Of a DNA stretch of 64,000 nucleotides, positions 43,664-52,450 are shown piece by piece (positions within the stretch are counted from its first letter, which is position 1; the number at the start of each line of letters is the position of its first letter). The notes under the pieces were generated by a model. That model saw only the letters and a program-made list of their open reading frames with translations, did no database searches and was not told the DNA's origin. Made by a program: the position numbers and the translations under genes. The DNA is from Thermoleophilia bacterium (GTDB taxonomy: Bacteria > Actinomycetota > Thermoleophilia > Gaiellales > SKUG01). The stretch spans positions 1-64,000 of the forward strand of contig JAOPYQ010000021.1 in assembly GCA_025964555.1 (NCBI GenBank), given 5' to 3'.

Positions 43664-44920
43664 TCAGCGAGCGAGCAGCGAGGGCTCGCGCACGTCGCCG
43701 TTGCTGAGCGCGGCGTCCTCGAGCAGGTGGCCGAGGCGGTCGCGCTTGGTGCGCAGGTAGCTGCGGTTCGAATCGCTCGACTCGACCTCGTGCTGCACGC
43801 GCTCGGTGACCGGCACGCCGTAGAGCTCGAGCTCTGCGACCTTGCGCGGATTGTTGGTCAGCAGCTTGACGCTCTGCACGCCCAGGTCGCGCAGCACGTG
43901 TGCGGCGGCGTGGAACTCGCGCGAGTCAACCTCGTGGCCGAGCTCGAGGTTCGCGTCGACGGTGTCGTGGCCGTTCTGCTGGAGCTCGTAGGCGCGCAGC
44001 TTCTCGACGAGGCCGATGCCGCGACCTTCCTGTGCGAGGTACACGAGCACACCCTGGCCAGCGGCCTCGATGTCCTCGAGCGCACGCTCGAGCTGCTCGC
44101 CACAGTCGCAGCGCAGCGAGTGGAAGATATCGCCGGTCGCGCAGGAGCTGTGCACGCGAACGAGCACGTCCTTCGCGCCCTTCACGTCGCCCTTCACGAG
44201 TGCGACGTGCTCGAGCCCGTCGACCGTCGCGCGGTAACCGACGACCTCGAAGTCCCCGTGGCGCGTCGGCAGCGCGGCGCTGGCCGTTCGCTCCAGGTGC
44301 AGCTCGGTGCGGCGGCGGTACTCGACCAGGTCCTTGATCATGATCATCTTGAGGTCGTGCTTCGCGCAGAACTCGACGAGGTCCGGAACGCGGGCCATCG
44401 TGCCGTCGTCGTTCATGACCTCGCAGATCACCGATGCCGGCTCGAGCCCGGCGAGCTTGGCCATGTCGACCGATGCCTCGGTCTGGCCGGTGCGCTCCAG
44501 CACGCCGTTCTTCTTCGCGCGCAGCGGGAAGACGTGGCCCGGGCGATCCAGGTCGCTCGGCTTCGCGTCGGCCTTCGCAGCGACACGGATGGTGTGCGCG
44601 CGGTCCTCGGCACTGATGCCGGTGGTGACACCCTCGGCAGCCTCGATCGTGACGGTGAACGCCGTCTCGAAGCCAGCCTTGTTGCTCGCGTTCTGCAGCG
44701 GCAGCTCGAGCTGCTCGATGCGCTCGGGGCTGAGCGTCAGGCAGATGAGCCCACGCGCCTCGATCGCCATGAAGGTGACCTGCTCGGCGGTGACGAGCTC
44801 CGCGGCGACGCAGACGTCGCCCTCGTTCTCGCGATCCTCGTCATCGACGATCACCACCATCTTGCCGGCGCGGTAATCCTCGATGGCGGCTTCGATGGAT
44901 GCGAACGGAGTGTCGGACAT
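43664..44920 (-). CDS. ribBA: Bifunctional DHBP synthase / GTP cyclohydrolase II
   Basis: A 418-residue fusion. The N-terminal half is dihydroxybutanone-phosphate synthase (VIVDDEDRENEGDVCVAAEL, HTIRVAAKADAKPSD, then GHVFPLRAKKNGVLERTGQT). The C-terminal half is GTP cyclohydrolase II with the zinc site CATGDIFHSLRCDCGEQL and YLAQEGRGIGLVEKL. Both active sites look intact, so it supplies both precursors of riboflavin. It lies between ribE (80 bases upstream) and ribH. Confidence 0.96.
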   Translation of the reverse strand: MSDTPFASIEAAIEDYRAGKMVVIVDDEDRENEGDVCVAAELVTAEQVTFMAIEARGLICLTLSPERIEQLELPLQNASNKAGFETAFTVTIEAAEGVTTGISAEDRAHTIRVAAKADAKPSDLDRPGHVFPLRAKKNGVLERTGQTEASVDMAKLAGLEPASVICEVMNDDGTMARVPDLVEFCAKHDLKMIMIKDLVEYRRRTELHLERTASAALPTRHGDFEVVGYRATVDGLEHVALVKGDVKGAKDVLVRVHSSCATGDIFHSLRCDCGEQLERALEDIEAAGQGVLVYLAQEGRGIGLVEKLRAYELQQNGHDTVDANLELGHEVDSREFHAAAHVLRDLGVQSVKLLTNNPRKVAELELYGVPVTERVQHEVESSDSNRSYLRTKRDRLGHLLEDAALSNGDVREPSLLAR

Positions 44921-45001
44921 GTGTCTTGCCTGTCGTCAGGGGTCTGCCCGCGGCGCACTGGGGAGGCGACGCGCGGGGCCCGTGGGCCGAATACGAGGAT
45001 T

Positions 45002-45631
45002 CTATCGATTCGGAGGCATCAGGCGGGCTACGTAGCGGGCGATGACGTCCGCTTCGAGGTTCACGACGTCCCCGACCCGCATGCTGCCGAGGTTCGTGCG
45101 CGACTGCGTCTCCGGGATCAACTGCAGCCGGATACCGCTCGAATCGAGCCCCATCACGGTCAGCGACGTGCCGTTCACCGTGATCGAGCCGCGATCGATG
45201 CAGAACCGGTGGACGTCCTCGGGAACGTCGATCTCCAGGTCCAGCCAGCGCCCGTCGGGCTCACGGACGGTCGATCGGACGGTACCGACGGCGTCCACGT
45301 GTCCCTGCACGAGGTGTCCGCCGAGCGGGTCCCCGGCGCGCAGCGCGGCCTCGAGGTTGACGCTCGCGCCCGGCTCGAGCGAGCTGAGACGCGTGTGCGA
45401 GATCGTCTCCGGGAGCACGTCGAAGGAGAGCCTTCGGGTGTGGACGGCCGTCGCATCCGGGTGCGGGGGCAGGTCCTCGGGCGCGGCGGCGGAGGTGACG
45501 ACGGTCAGGCAGCAGCCGTCGATCGCGACGGATGCGCCGAGCGCCTCGTCGATCGCAGGGGCGTCCACCACGAGCCGGTGGGGCTCGAGTTCGACGATGG
45601 TTCCGCGTGAGGCGACGATGCCGGTGAACAT
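45002..45631 (-). CDS. ribE: Riboflavin synthase, alpha chain
   Basis: A 209-residue riboflavin synthase, which turns two lumazines into riboflavin. It has two lumazine-binding repeats: MFTGIVASRGTIVELE at the start and GDPLGGHLVQGHVDAVGTV opening the second half. The ATG lies six bases after TAGTCT in a promoter nearly identical to that of ftsY. Because the giant repeat gene lies just upstream, this promoter probably drives ribE-ribBA-ribH as a separate unit from ribD. Confidence 0.95.
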   Translation of the reverse strand: MFTGIVASRGTIVELEPHRLVVDAPAIDEALGASVAIDGCCLTVVTSAAAPEDLPPHPDATAVHTRRLSFDVLPETISHTRLSSLEPGASVNLEAALRAGDPLGGHLVQGHVDAVGTVRSTVREPDGRWLDLEIDVPEDVHRFCIDRGSITVNGTSLTVMGLDSSGIRLQLIPETQSRTNLGSMRVGDVVNLEADVIARYVARLMPPNR

Positions 45632-45637
45632 GCCGAC

Positions 45638-45643
45638 AGACTA
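45638..45643 (-). promoter_or_regulatory. Leaderless-type -10 box (TAGTCT) for ribE-ribBA-ribH
   Basis: TAGTCT-N6-ATG. The surrounding 22 bases match the ftsY promoter at 21 positions. Confidence 0.5.
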
Positions 45644-45653
45644 GTCGACGTGC

Positions 45654-48491
45654 CTACCAGTCCAGCGCTTCCTTCGCGCTCGCGGCGGTCGTCTGCCCCT
45701 TGGCCATCGCCTCGAGCAGCTCGAGGTTCGTCTGGACGCGTCCCATCTCGGCGTAGTCGGGGTGGCGGGCGTAGCCGCGATTGGGATCGTTGGGGAAGAA
45801 GTTGGTCATCCGCTGGATGTTGCGGTCGAGCATCTCGGTGGTGGTCGTGCGCAGCTCGCGGGTCATCTCGACGTCCGGCAGCGCCTTGAGACGTGTGCTC
45901 GCGTCGATCGCGAGGTCGCGCATCGCGGCCTGGATGCCCTGGAAGCTCGCGGTTTCGCGGCCGAGCATCGCCGCCGCCACGGCACTCTGGGTCGCCGGTG
46001 AACGCTCGCCCAGGTGACGGAAGACGTTCGGACGATCGCTGGCGATCAGCTCCCCGCCTTCGGGCGTCAGTGCTCCAGCCTCGACTTCGTCGATCGCTGC
46101 GGCGATGCGAGCCTGGTAGGTGGGATCGTTCGCACGCTTCCAGAAGCCGATCGAACCGCGATCGAGCGCGACCTCCGCGACCTGCAGTCGCTGCGCGTAG
46201 GGGCGGTCGCGCACGGTTCCGAGCACGTCCGTCTCTCCGCGAAGGACGCGCATGTCGTGCTGGGTGAAGCTGCCGTCGGCGATCGCGTTGGCCGATCGCG
46301 TCACGCGAGCGACGCGATCGGTGTCGTGGGCGACCTTCCACTCCTGCAGCGAGCGCGCGTCGAGCACGGCATCAGCGATGCGCAGGCTCGTCTCGTAGTC
46401 GCCGCCCGCGGTGAGCTCGTCGAGCTTGTCGACCTCGCCCTTGAGCAGCAGTCGCGCGTCGTCGGAGAGCTCGCCGACGGCGGCGTCGGCCGCGGCCCGG
46501 TGCTGGAGCCGGGAGAGCTCGGGTTCGAGGGCGGCGCGCCAGCCCTTGACCATGTCGCTTGCGGTACCACTGCTGTTGACCTTGGCGATGATCTTGAGGT
46601 TGTCGACGACGGAGCGTCCGCCGAAGACGACGTTCGGCAGGTCCGTGCGCAGCCAGTAGAGCGGACCGCTCTCGACGTCGTCGGCTCCGGCGACGATCCC
46701 GTCGGCTGCGGCATTGAGGTTCGCGACGCGGTCCGGATCGGCGCGCTGCATCCACTCGGTGTACCAGAGCGACTGCTCGCCGAGCACCGCCTTGGCGATG
46801 CGGCGCTGCATGTCGAGTGGGTGCCCGGCCGTCAGCTGGTCGATGCGGTCCTTCTCCTGCACGAAGATGAGCCCGTCACCCTCCGCCTTGGGCTCGTCGT
46901 TGATCACGCGCTGAATGGCCGCGTCCACCTTGACGCGGTTCTCCGGGTTGTGGCCGAGGTTCCACTCGTAGTAGTCGTTGCGGTGGAGCATCGCGCGGGC
47001 GATGCGGTCCTGCTCCTCGTAGGGCTTGCCGGCGAGGAACTCGTCGATGCGCCCTGATTCCGCCTCGAGCAGCTTCCGGCCGCGTTCGGAGATGGTTCCC
47101 GCGAGCGACTCGTCGAGCGCCGCGCGGACCGTGCCTGCGAGGTCGGGATCGTTGGCGCGGACCCACTCCACGTAGCGCTCGGTGTTGAGCGTCTTCGCCC
47201 AGTAGTCGCGCTGCTGCGCGAACGGACGCTTCGCGAGGATGACGTTCAGGTGGTCGCCTTCGTCGCGGAGCGGTCCCCAGACCTTGTAGTCGGAGTCCCC
47301 CGCGAGGTACGCGTCGAGCTTCCGTTCGATCGTCTGCGTCCAGGTCGGGTCGTGTGCGCGGAGCCAGTCGCTGAGGTTCGCACCGTGCAGCACCGCCTTC
47401 GCGATGGGCTGCGCTTCCTCGAACGGCAGGCCGGCGGTGAGCGCTTCGATGTCGTCCTTGGCCGTCGACACGAGCGAGTACTGCAGCGACGTGACCTTGT
47501 TCTCGTCGGCGAGCTTCGCCGCGATCGCCTCCTGCACCAGCTTCGGGTATTCGGGATCGTGCCGCTGGATCCAGCCCGCGAGTGCAGTGGTGTTGCGATC
47601 GGCGACCCACCACAGCACCTTGTTGCGCTCGTCCGGCGTGAGCGTCGACGGCAACCGCGGACCGAGCTCGTCGAAATTCTCGGCCTCGAGTCGGAGCGTC
47701 CAGTAGCGGTCCTTCGTCCAGGGGCCGTTCAGGCACCCCTCGACGGCGGCATCCCACTTCGCTGGGTACGACGGGTCGTTGTCGCGGACCCATCGATGGA
47801 ACTGGATCTGCGCCTGGTCACCGACGTCGGTACGAACGCCGGTGGCGAGGTCGACGATCGTTTGGCGCAGACCGGCGTACTCGCGGCGTTCCATCGCGGG
47901 CACCTTCGTGAGCGTGCCGGTCGGGTCGGCATCGACGAGGCTGGCGAGCGTCTTCCAGTCGTCGCTCGCGAGGTCCTGTGGATTGCGCGTCAGCAGTGCG
48001 TGCGACTGTGCCTGCACCGCCTCCGGGCCGGCCTCGAGCGCCCGCCACGCGGCGAAGTAGCGGTCGGCGACCGGCATCGATTCCTGGTGGCCGAGGCGGA
48101 TCTTGTCGACGACCAGGCGCAGGTCGGGCGCCTCGAAGAGCGAGCGTGGCCCGTGCAGGATCGTTCCGTTCGGGTCCGACGCGAGCGCCCGCGCGAACGT
48201 CGCCCAGTCCTCCTCGGGAACATCCGCTGCAGCGCGATGAATGAAGCCGTCCGGGAGCTTCGCGACGATCGCGTCGGCCCCCGCTGCCGCCTCGCTGGCA
48301 CGCGCGGTCGCGGACAGGCCAGCGGTCGACGCGGTGGTCGCGGCTTCGTCGACATGCATCGCCGCGCCCGTAGCGAGATCCGCCGCGCCCGTCGCGAGCT
48401 CCGCCGCGCCCGTCGCGAGGTCGGTCGCGGCCGCGCCCAGTGTCGCGCCCAGCGCCGTATCGCCGGCGTTGATGATTCCCCCGAGCGCCAT
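45654..48491 (-). CDS. Giant helical repeat protein of the Leu-x-Trp family, inside the rib cluster
   Basis: A 945-residue protein of unknown function (upstream starts at 48515 and 48569 are open). The N-terminus contains a short repeated block of type DLATGAA/ELATGAA. Then come about eight repeats of 75-90 residues with the pattern DRIDxLTAGxP, RIAKAVL and W-x(4)-DP. Examples are KDRIDQLTAGHPLDMQRRIA and SGRIDEFLAGKPYEEQDRIA. It shares the WxxLxxLVDxDPxG module with the 679-residue protein. The family signature GYARHPDYAEMGR lies near residue 907, and the protein ends in ALDW. There is no signal peptide or membrane segment. GGGGGATC precedes the ATG. It separates ribD from ribE. Confidence 0.85.
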   Translation of the reverse strand: MALGGIINAGDTALGATLGAAATDLATGAAELATGAADLATGAAMHVDEAATTASTAGLSATARASEAAAGADAIVAKLPDGFIHRAAADVPEEDWATFARALASDPNGTILHGPRSLFEAPDLRLVVDKIRLGHQESMPVADRYFAAWRALEAGPEAVQAQSHALLTRNPQDLASDDWKTLASLVDADPTGTLTKVPAMERREYAGLRQTIVDLATGVRTDVGDQAQIQFHRWVRDNDPSYPAKWDAAVEGCLNGPWTKDRYWTLRLEAENFDELGPRLPSTLTPDERNKVLWWVADRNTTALAGWIQRHDPEYPKLVQEAIAAKLADENKVTSLQYSLVSTAKDDIEALTAGLPFEEAQPIAKAVLHGANLSDWLRAHDPTWTQTIERKLDAYLAGDSDYKVWGPLRDEGDHLNVILAKRPFAQQRDYWAKTLNTERYVEWVRANDPDLAGTVRAALDESLAGTISERGRKLLEAESGRIDEFLAGKPYEEQDRIARAMLHRNDYYEWNLGHNPENRVKVDAAIQRVINDEPKAEGDGLIFVQEKDRIDQLTAGHPLDMQRRIAKAVLGEQSLWYTEWMQRADPDRVANLNAAADGIVAGADDVESGPLYWLRTDLPNVVFGGRSVVDNLKIIAKVNSSGTASDMVKGWRAALEPELSRLQHRAAADAAVGELSDDARLLLKGEVDKLDELTAGGDYETSLRIADAVLDARSLQEWKVAHDTDRVARVTRSANAIADGSFTQHDMRVLRGETDVLGTVRDRPYAQRLQVAEVALDRGSIGFWKRANDPTYQARIAAAIDEVEAGALTPEGGELIASDRPNVFRHLGERSPATQSAVAAAMLGRETASFQGIQAAMRDLAIDASTRLKALPDVEMTRELRTTTTEMLDRNIQRMTNFFPNDPNRGYARHPDYAEMGRVQTNLELLEAMAKGQTTAASAKEALDW

Positions 48492-48658
48492 GATCCCCCG
48501 ATCCGCAGTGCTCATCCGGGTATCGAAGCGCCGCACCGCGCCGTTGCAGGTGCAGGTGCAGGAACGCAACTCGCGAGTGGCGACGATCCCGGGATCGTCC
48601 GGCTGGCGATCCGGTCAGGTAGACGAAATCACGCGAAGAGCGCGGTGACGAGGACGAG

Positions 48659-48850
48659 TCAGGCGACGTCGGCGCGCGGCGCGAGGACGGACGAGTCCTC
48701 CACCGGCACTGCGATCGGCTCGTGCGAGCCCCTGGCGGACGCGGTCAGCTCGTCCGCGGCCTCCATCCCGGCTCGGTCGGCGAAGATCGCTACCACGAAG
48801 AGCAGCACGAACGACGTGAGGGTAATGAGTGCGAGCGTCAGGTCTTCCAC
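48659..48850 (-). CDS. Small single-pass membrane protein
   Basis: A 63-residue protein with one hydrophobic segment near the N-terminus (LALITLTSFVLLFVVAIFA) and a soluble tail of about 38 residues with several acidic residues. It starts at GTG with GGAG seven bases upstream. Unknown function. It lies 167 bases upstream of the giant repeat gene on the same strand and might be its membrane partner, but nothing else supports that. Confidence 0.55.
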   Translation of the reverse strand: MEDLTLALITLTSFVLLFVVAIFADRAGMEAADELTASARGSHEPIAVPVEDSSVLAPRADVA

Positions 48851-49775
48851 GTCGGTCTCCGTCCGGTGCCAAGGTCGCGCCGCCGGATCGAGCAGGCAGC
48901 TCAGCCGGCGCAGCTCCGGGCGGGCAAGGGCGGAAGCTGCGTTGAAGGTTGTGCCACGCGACCCCCCGTATCAAACCGGGTCCCGAGGCCAATGCGCGGC
49001 CGCCCGGCAGGCCGTCACAGCGTCGAATCGTGAGCTTCCTCGCCATGACTCACGGTCGAACCAAGGAGCACTCGATCGCTCGACGACCGTGCACCCACTG
49101 CGCACGGCTCGGGCTCGCCCCCACGTAACCGACGCGCCGATGCGGGATTGCGTGCGCCCGTAGGTACCTCCCGGACGGGTGGTGCATGACTTAGGTAATT
49201 CCACCGACTCGGTGGACAGCAGGGCATGAGACCTTGATGTTGCAAGGCAGTGAGGCACCAACCGCCCGGAGCGTCGGGATCACACGGAAGGGGCCCTGCG
49301 AGCGCCACTCAGGCCCACGGATGGGCAACCGGATCGCCAGTCCGGGGAGCGGCAGCCGCCAGGCGGAGATGGACTTCGCTGCCACGCACAGGTCAACAGC
49401 CGGAGATCGTCGACCACGGGGGACGCCGCCCCAAGGTCAGCACGACGGTCACGCCGCCGGATCGAGACCGAACACCGCTCCACCGGCACGACGCCGCGGA
49501 GCGGGAGGATTTCGACACGCACAGCTCGTCCACAACTGTCCCACAGCACGCACGTCCAACACCGCCACGCTCGTCCCACGTCCCAAGCGAAGACTTCGTG
49601 GCACTACAGCCCGATCGCACATGCCGTCCCACACCGGCGCGACCAGGCATCAGCAGCTCCGGCCCCGCTCACCGTCCAATGAGCACAGCGGCCGGAGCTG
49701 CAATTTCTTCTGGGACGTCCCCGGACATCGCCGTGATCGGCTCGTCGCCAGTTTGCTGGTCGCCAGTTGCTGGCT
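48851..49775. other. 925-bp stretch without a convincing gene; possible RNA locus
   Basis: No reading frame here has the codon pattern of its neighbours. The base composition is less G-rich, and the plus strand is noticeably C- and A-rich from 49400 to 49640. Several local stems are visible, such as CCACCG/CGGTGG near 49201-49215. A strong terminator-like hairpin with a T-rich tail closes the stretch on the plus strand. I compared it by eye with tmRNA, RNase P RNA, SRP RNA and the FMN riboswitch and found none of their conserved cores. Confidence 0.5.
49653..49710 (+). terminator. Intrinsic terminator, plus strand
   Basis: A perfect 12-bp stem, GCAGCTCCGGCC (49653-49664) with GGCCGGAGCTGC (49690-49701). 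The loop contains a further GCTCA/TGAGC pairing. The T-rich tail AATTTCTTC follows on the plus strand only. No plus-strand gene precedes it, so it would end an unannotated RNA. Confidence 0.6.
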
Positions 49776-50966
49776 TCAGTCGCCGGTCGCGCCGGGGAAC
49801 GTCCAGGCCGGCTGCAGCACCGCGTGGTACATCGCGTCGTCGCCGCTCGGCTGGGCGGACTGCTCGAGCGCCGCGCGCACGAGTGGGTGGTCCAGGTCGA
49901 GGCCCGGCTCGCTGGCGGGTGCATCGATCGGGGCGATGAACGCGTAGAGCGAGTCGACGAGCTCGGCCTCCATGAACGCGTCGAGCAACGTCGGGCCCGC
50001 TTCGAGCAGCACGTCGTTGATGCCTCGCTCGGCGAGCATGGCGAGGCTCGACGCGCCGATGCACGGATCGCCGGGGCCGCACTCGGGCGCGCGCCAGACC
50101 TCCACGCCCGTCGCTGCGAGCATGAGCTCGGCCTCGGGGGATGCGTCGTGGGAACACACCACGATCACCGGGACCTCGCGGGCGGTACGCACGAGCGCCG
50201 AGTCGAGCGGGATGCGCAGCGAGCGGTCGTAGACCACGCGCGCGGGCTGCACGGGCGTGCGGTCGGCGAGCGGTCCGCGCACGGTGAGCTGCGGATCGTC
50301 GGCCAGCACCGTTCCGATGCCGCATGCGACCGCGCCCGATCCTGCGCGCAGGTAGTGCACGAACTCGCGGCTCTCGGGCCCGGAGATCCATCGGCGCTCC
50401 GCGTCGCCGGTCGCGAAGCGGCCATTGGTCGTCATCGCCCACTTCGCGGTGACGTAGGGGCGCCCGCGCAGGTGCACGGAGTGGAACCCGGCGTTCTGCT
50501 GCAGTGCCCGGCGCTCGACGCTCGTCGGTCCGCGCTCCACGACGATGCCAGCCGCCGCGAGCTTCGCCGGCCCCACCCCAGCTGTGTCCGGGTTGGCATC
50601 GCCGCTCGCGTACACGACGCGCGTCACGCCGCGCTCGATGATGATGTCGGTGCACGGCGGCGTCTTCCCGTGGTGGCTGCACGGTTCGAGTGACACGTAG
50701 AGCGTGGCGTCGCCCGGCACCTGGTCGACGATGTCCTCGAGCAGCGCGCGTTCGGCATGTGCCGCGCCGCGCTGCACGTGGTGGCCGGTGGCGATGATCG
50801 TGCCGTCGGGCATCGCGAGCACGGCGCCGACGACCGGGTTGGGACGCGCGCCGGGGCGGCCGAGCTCGGCGAGTTCGAGCGTCTTGTCGAGCATCGCGCG
50901 GTCGAGCTCGCGTTCGGTGCGTGGCACGCACGATGCGCCGAGGCACTCCTCCGCGTCGCCGTTCAC
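49776..50966 (-). CDS. ribD: Bifunctional riboflavin deaminase-reductase RibD
   Basis: A 396-residue RibD, the second and third steps of riboflavin synthesis. The N-terminal cytidine-deaminase domain has the zinc site HAER and PCSHHGKTPPC. The C-terminal reductase domain has RPYVTAKWAMTTNGR and DVLLEAGPTLLDAFM. The start is GTG at 50966, overlapping the rsmB stop (GTGA). This places ribD in the def-fmt-rsmB-ribD operon, apart from ribE-ribBA-ribH. Confidence 0.95.
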   Translation of the reverse strand: MNGDAEECLGASCVPRTERELDRAMLDKTLELAELGRPGARPNPVVGAVLAMPDGTIIATGHHVQRGAAHAERALLEDIVDQVPGDATLYVSLEPCSHHGKTPPCTDIIIERGVTRVVYASGDANPDTAGVGPAKLAAAGIVVERGPTSVERRALQQNAGFHSVHLRGRPYVTAKWAMTTNGRFATGDAERRWISGPESREFVHYLRAGSGAVACGIGTVLADDPQLTVRGPLADRTPVQPARVVYDRSLRIPLDSALVRTAREVPVIVVCSHDASPEAELMLAATGVEVWRAPECGPGDPCIGASSLAMLAERGINDVLLEAGPTLLDAFMEAELVDSLYAFIAPIDAPASEPGLDLDHPLVRAALEQSAQPSGDDAMYHAVLQPAWTFPGATGD

Positions 50967-52450
50967 GCGCTCGCCGCCGCGTCGCCGCCCGCGCGGCGGA
51001 AGCGGGCGATGAAGAAGCCTTCGGTGTGGTCGCGCTGCGGCCAGGTTCGAGCGGTGTTCGACGATGTCGCGATCGAAGCGAGCACCTCGGGCAGCGCGTC
51101 GGGCACGAGCTCGGCGGGCGCGGCCTCGGCGATCGCCTCGTCCTCCTCGCGCAGGATCGAGCACGTGGAGTAGATGACGACTCCTCCGGGCTTCACCAGC
51201 TGCGCGGCAGCCGCGAGCAGGCTGGTCTGCAGTTCGACGAGCTCGTCGATGCCTTCCGCGGTTCGCTTCCAGCGCGCATCGGGGCGCGCGGCGAGCACGC
51301 CGGTGCCCGAACACGGTGCGTCGAGCAGCACGCGGTCGAACGTGCCGTGCAGCGACGGGTCGAGCGCGGTGGCGTCGCCAACCTGCACACGGATGACGTT
51401 CGACGTGCCGGTGCGATCGGCGAGGGCGCGGATGGAATCGGCTCGGTGCTCATGCAGTTCGACGGCGACGATCTCGCCCTCGGATCCGACGAGCGTCGCG
51501 AGGTGCGTGGCCTTGCCACCCGGCGCGGCGCACATGTCGAGGATGCGCTCGCCCGGCTGGGGATCGAGCGCCGTCGCGACGAGCTGCGACGCGAGCGACT
51601 GCGGCACGAACGTGCCGTCCTCGATGAGCGGTGAGAGCACGGCGGTCGGTCCGACGGCCTCGATGGCGTTCGGTGCGGCGCTGCGACCAAGCAGTGGCGT
51701 CGCGAGCTCGACGCCTGCCTCGAGGAACCGGTCCGCATCGGACGCGCGATCGAAGGCCGTCCCCCCGAGCGGGTTCACGCGGAAGCTCGAGGAGCCGCGT
51801 GATTCGTTCTGCGCGGCGAGCGCATCGATGCCCAGCTGGCCATGGCTCTCGCGTGCGCGCGCGACCAGCCACTGCGGCATCGACAGCAGCGTCGCGAGGT
51901 CGGCCTCGTCGGTCGGGTCGAGCTTGGCGAGGATGCCGGCGCCGTCGACCTGCGCGCGGCGTAGGATCGCATTGGTGAACGCCGTGGCGCGCTCGCCCAC
52001 CACGCCGCGCACGAGCTCCACCGCCTGGTCGACCGCGGCATGCGCGCTCGAGGAGCCGAGCCGTTCGCCGTCGGGTCCGGTCGCCTGCTGCAGCTCGAGC
52101 AGTTCGTAGATGCCGATGCGCAGCGCGTGCAGCACGGGCGGGTCGAGCTTGTGGAGCGGGCGCTTGCCGAGCGTCGCGATCACATGGTCGATGCGCTTGG
52201 CGTGCTGCACCACTCCGTAGGCGAGTCGCTGCGCGAACGCGCGCTCGCGCGGGTCGGCGTCGAGGCCGAGCTGCTCCACCACGCCGGTGAACGCGCGATC
52301 GGTCCAGGCGTCCTCGTCGAAGGTGCGGCGCACCACGAGCCATGCGGCCCACCGCGCGGGCGTGACCTTCGTGGGTCGCTTGAGGCGTCGCACCTTCTCG
52401 CGGTGCGAGGGGATCGACTTGGCGGTCTGTGGATCCCTGGAGCCGCTCAC
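50963..52450 (-). CDS. rsmB: 16S rRNA (cytosine(967)-C5)-methyltransferase RsmB
   Basis: A 495-residue RsmB. An N-terminal NusB-like RNA-binding domain (LAYGVVQHAKRIDHVIATLG) precedes the SAM-dependent methyltransferase with ILDMCAAPGGKATHLATL and the catalytic Cys region LLDAPCSGTGVLAARPD. A second Cys follows in VVIYSTCSI. It starts at GTG overlapping the fmt stop (GTGA) and ends overlapping ribD (GTGA). Confidence 0.95.
   Translation of the reverse strand: MSGSRDPQTAKSIPSHREKVRRLKRPTKVTPARWAAWLVVRRTFDEDAWTDRAFTGVVEQLGLDADPRERAFAQRLAYGVVQHAKRIDHVIATLGKRPLHKLDPPVLHALRIGIYELLELQQATGPDGERLGSSSAHAAVDQAVELVRGVVGERATAFTNAILRRAQVDGAGILAKLDPTDEADLATLLSMPQWLVARARESHGQLGIDALAAQNESRGSSSFRVNPLGGTAFDRASDADRFLEAGVELATPLLGRSAAPNAIEAVGPTAVLSPLIEDGTFVPQSLASQLVATALDPQPGERILDMCAAPGGKATHLATLVGSEGEIVAVELHEHRADSIRALADRTGTSNVIRVQVGDATALDPSLHGTFDRVLLDAPCSGTGVLAARPDARWKRTAEGIDELVELQTSLLAAAAQLVKPGGVVIYSTCSILREEDEAIAEAAPAELVPDALPEVLASIATSSNTARTWPQRDHTEGFFIARFRRAGGDAAASA

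Noticed and set aside
48851-49775. tmRNA, RNase P RNA, SRP RNA or FMN riboswitch in the gap
   Set aside because: The conserved cores (T-loop end of tmRNA, GAGGAAAGTCC of RNase P, GGAAG-CAGC of SRP RNA, RFN motifs) could not be found on either strand by eye.
49234-49947. Plus-strand frames in the gap beside ribD
   Set aside because: No family resemblance, composition unlike neighbouring genes, and overlap with the certain ribD end. More likely non-coding.
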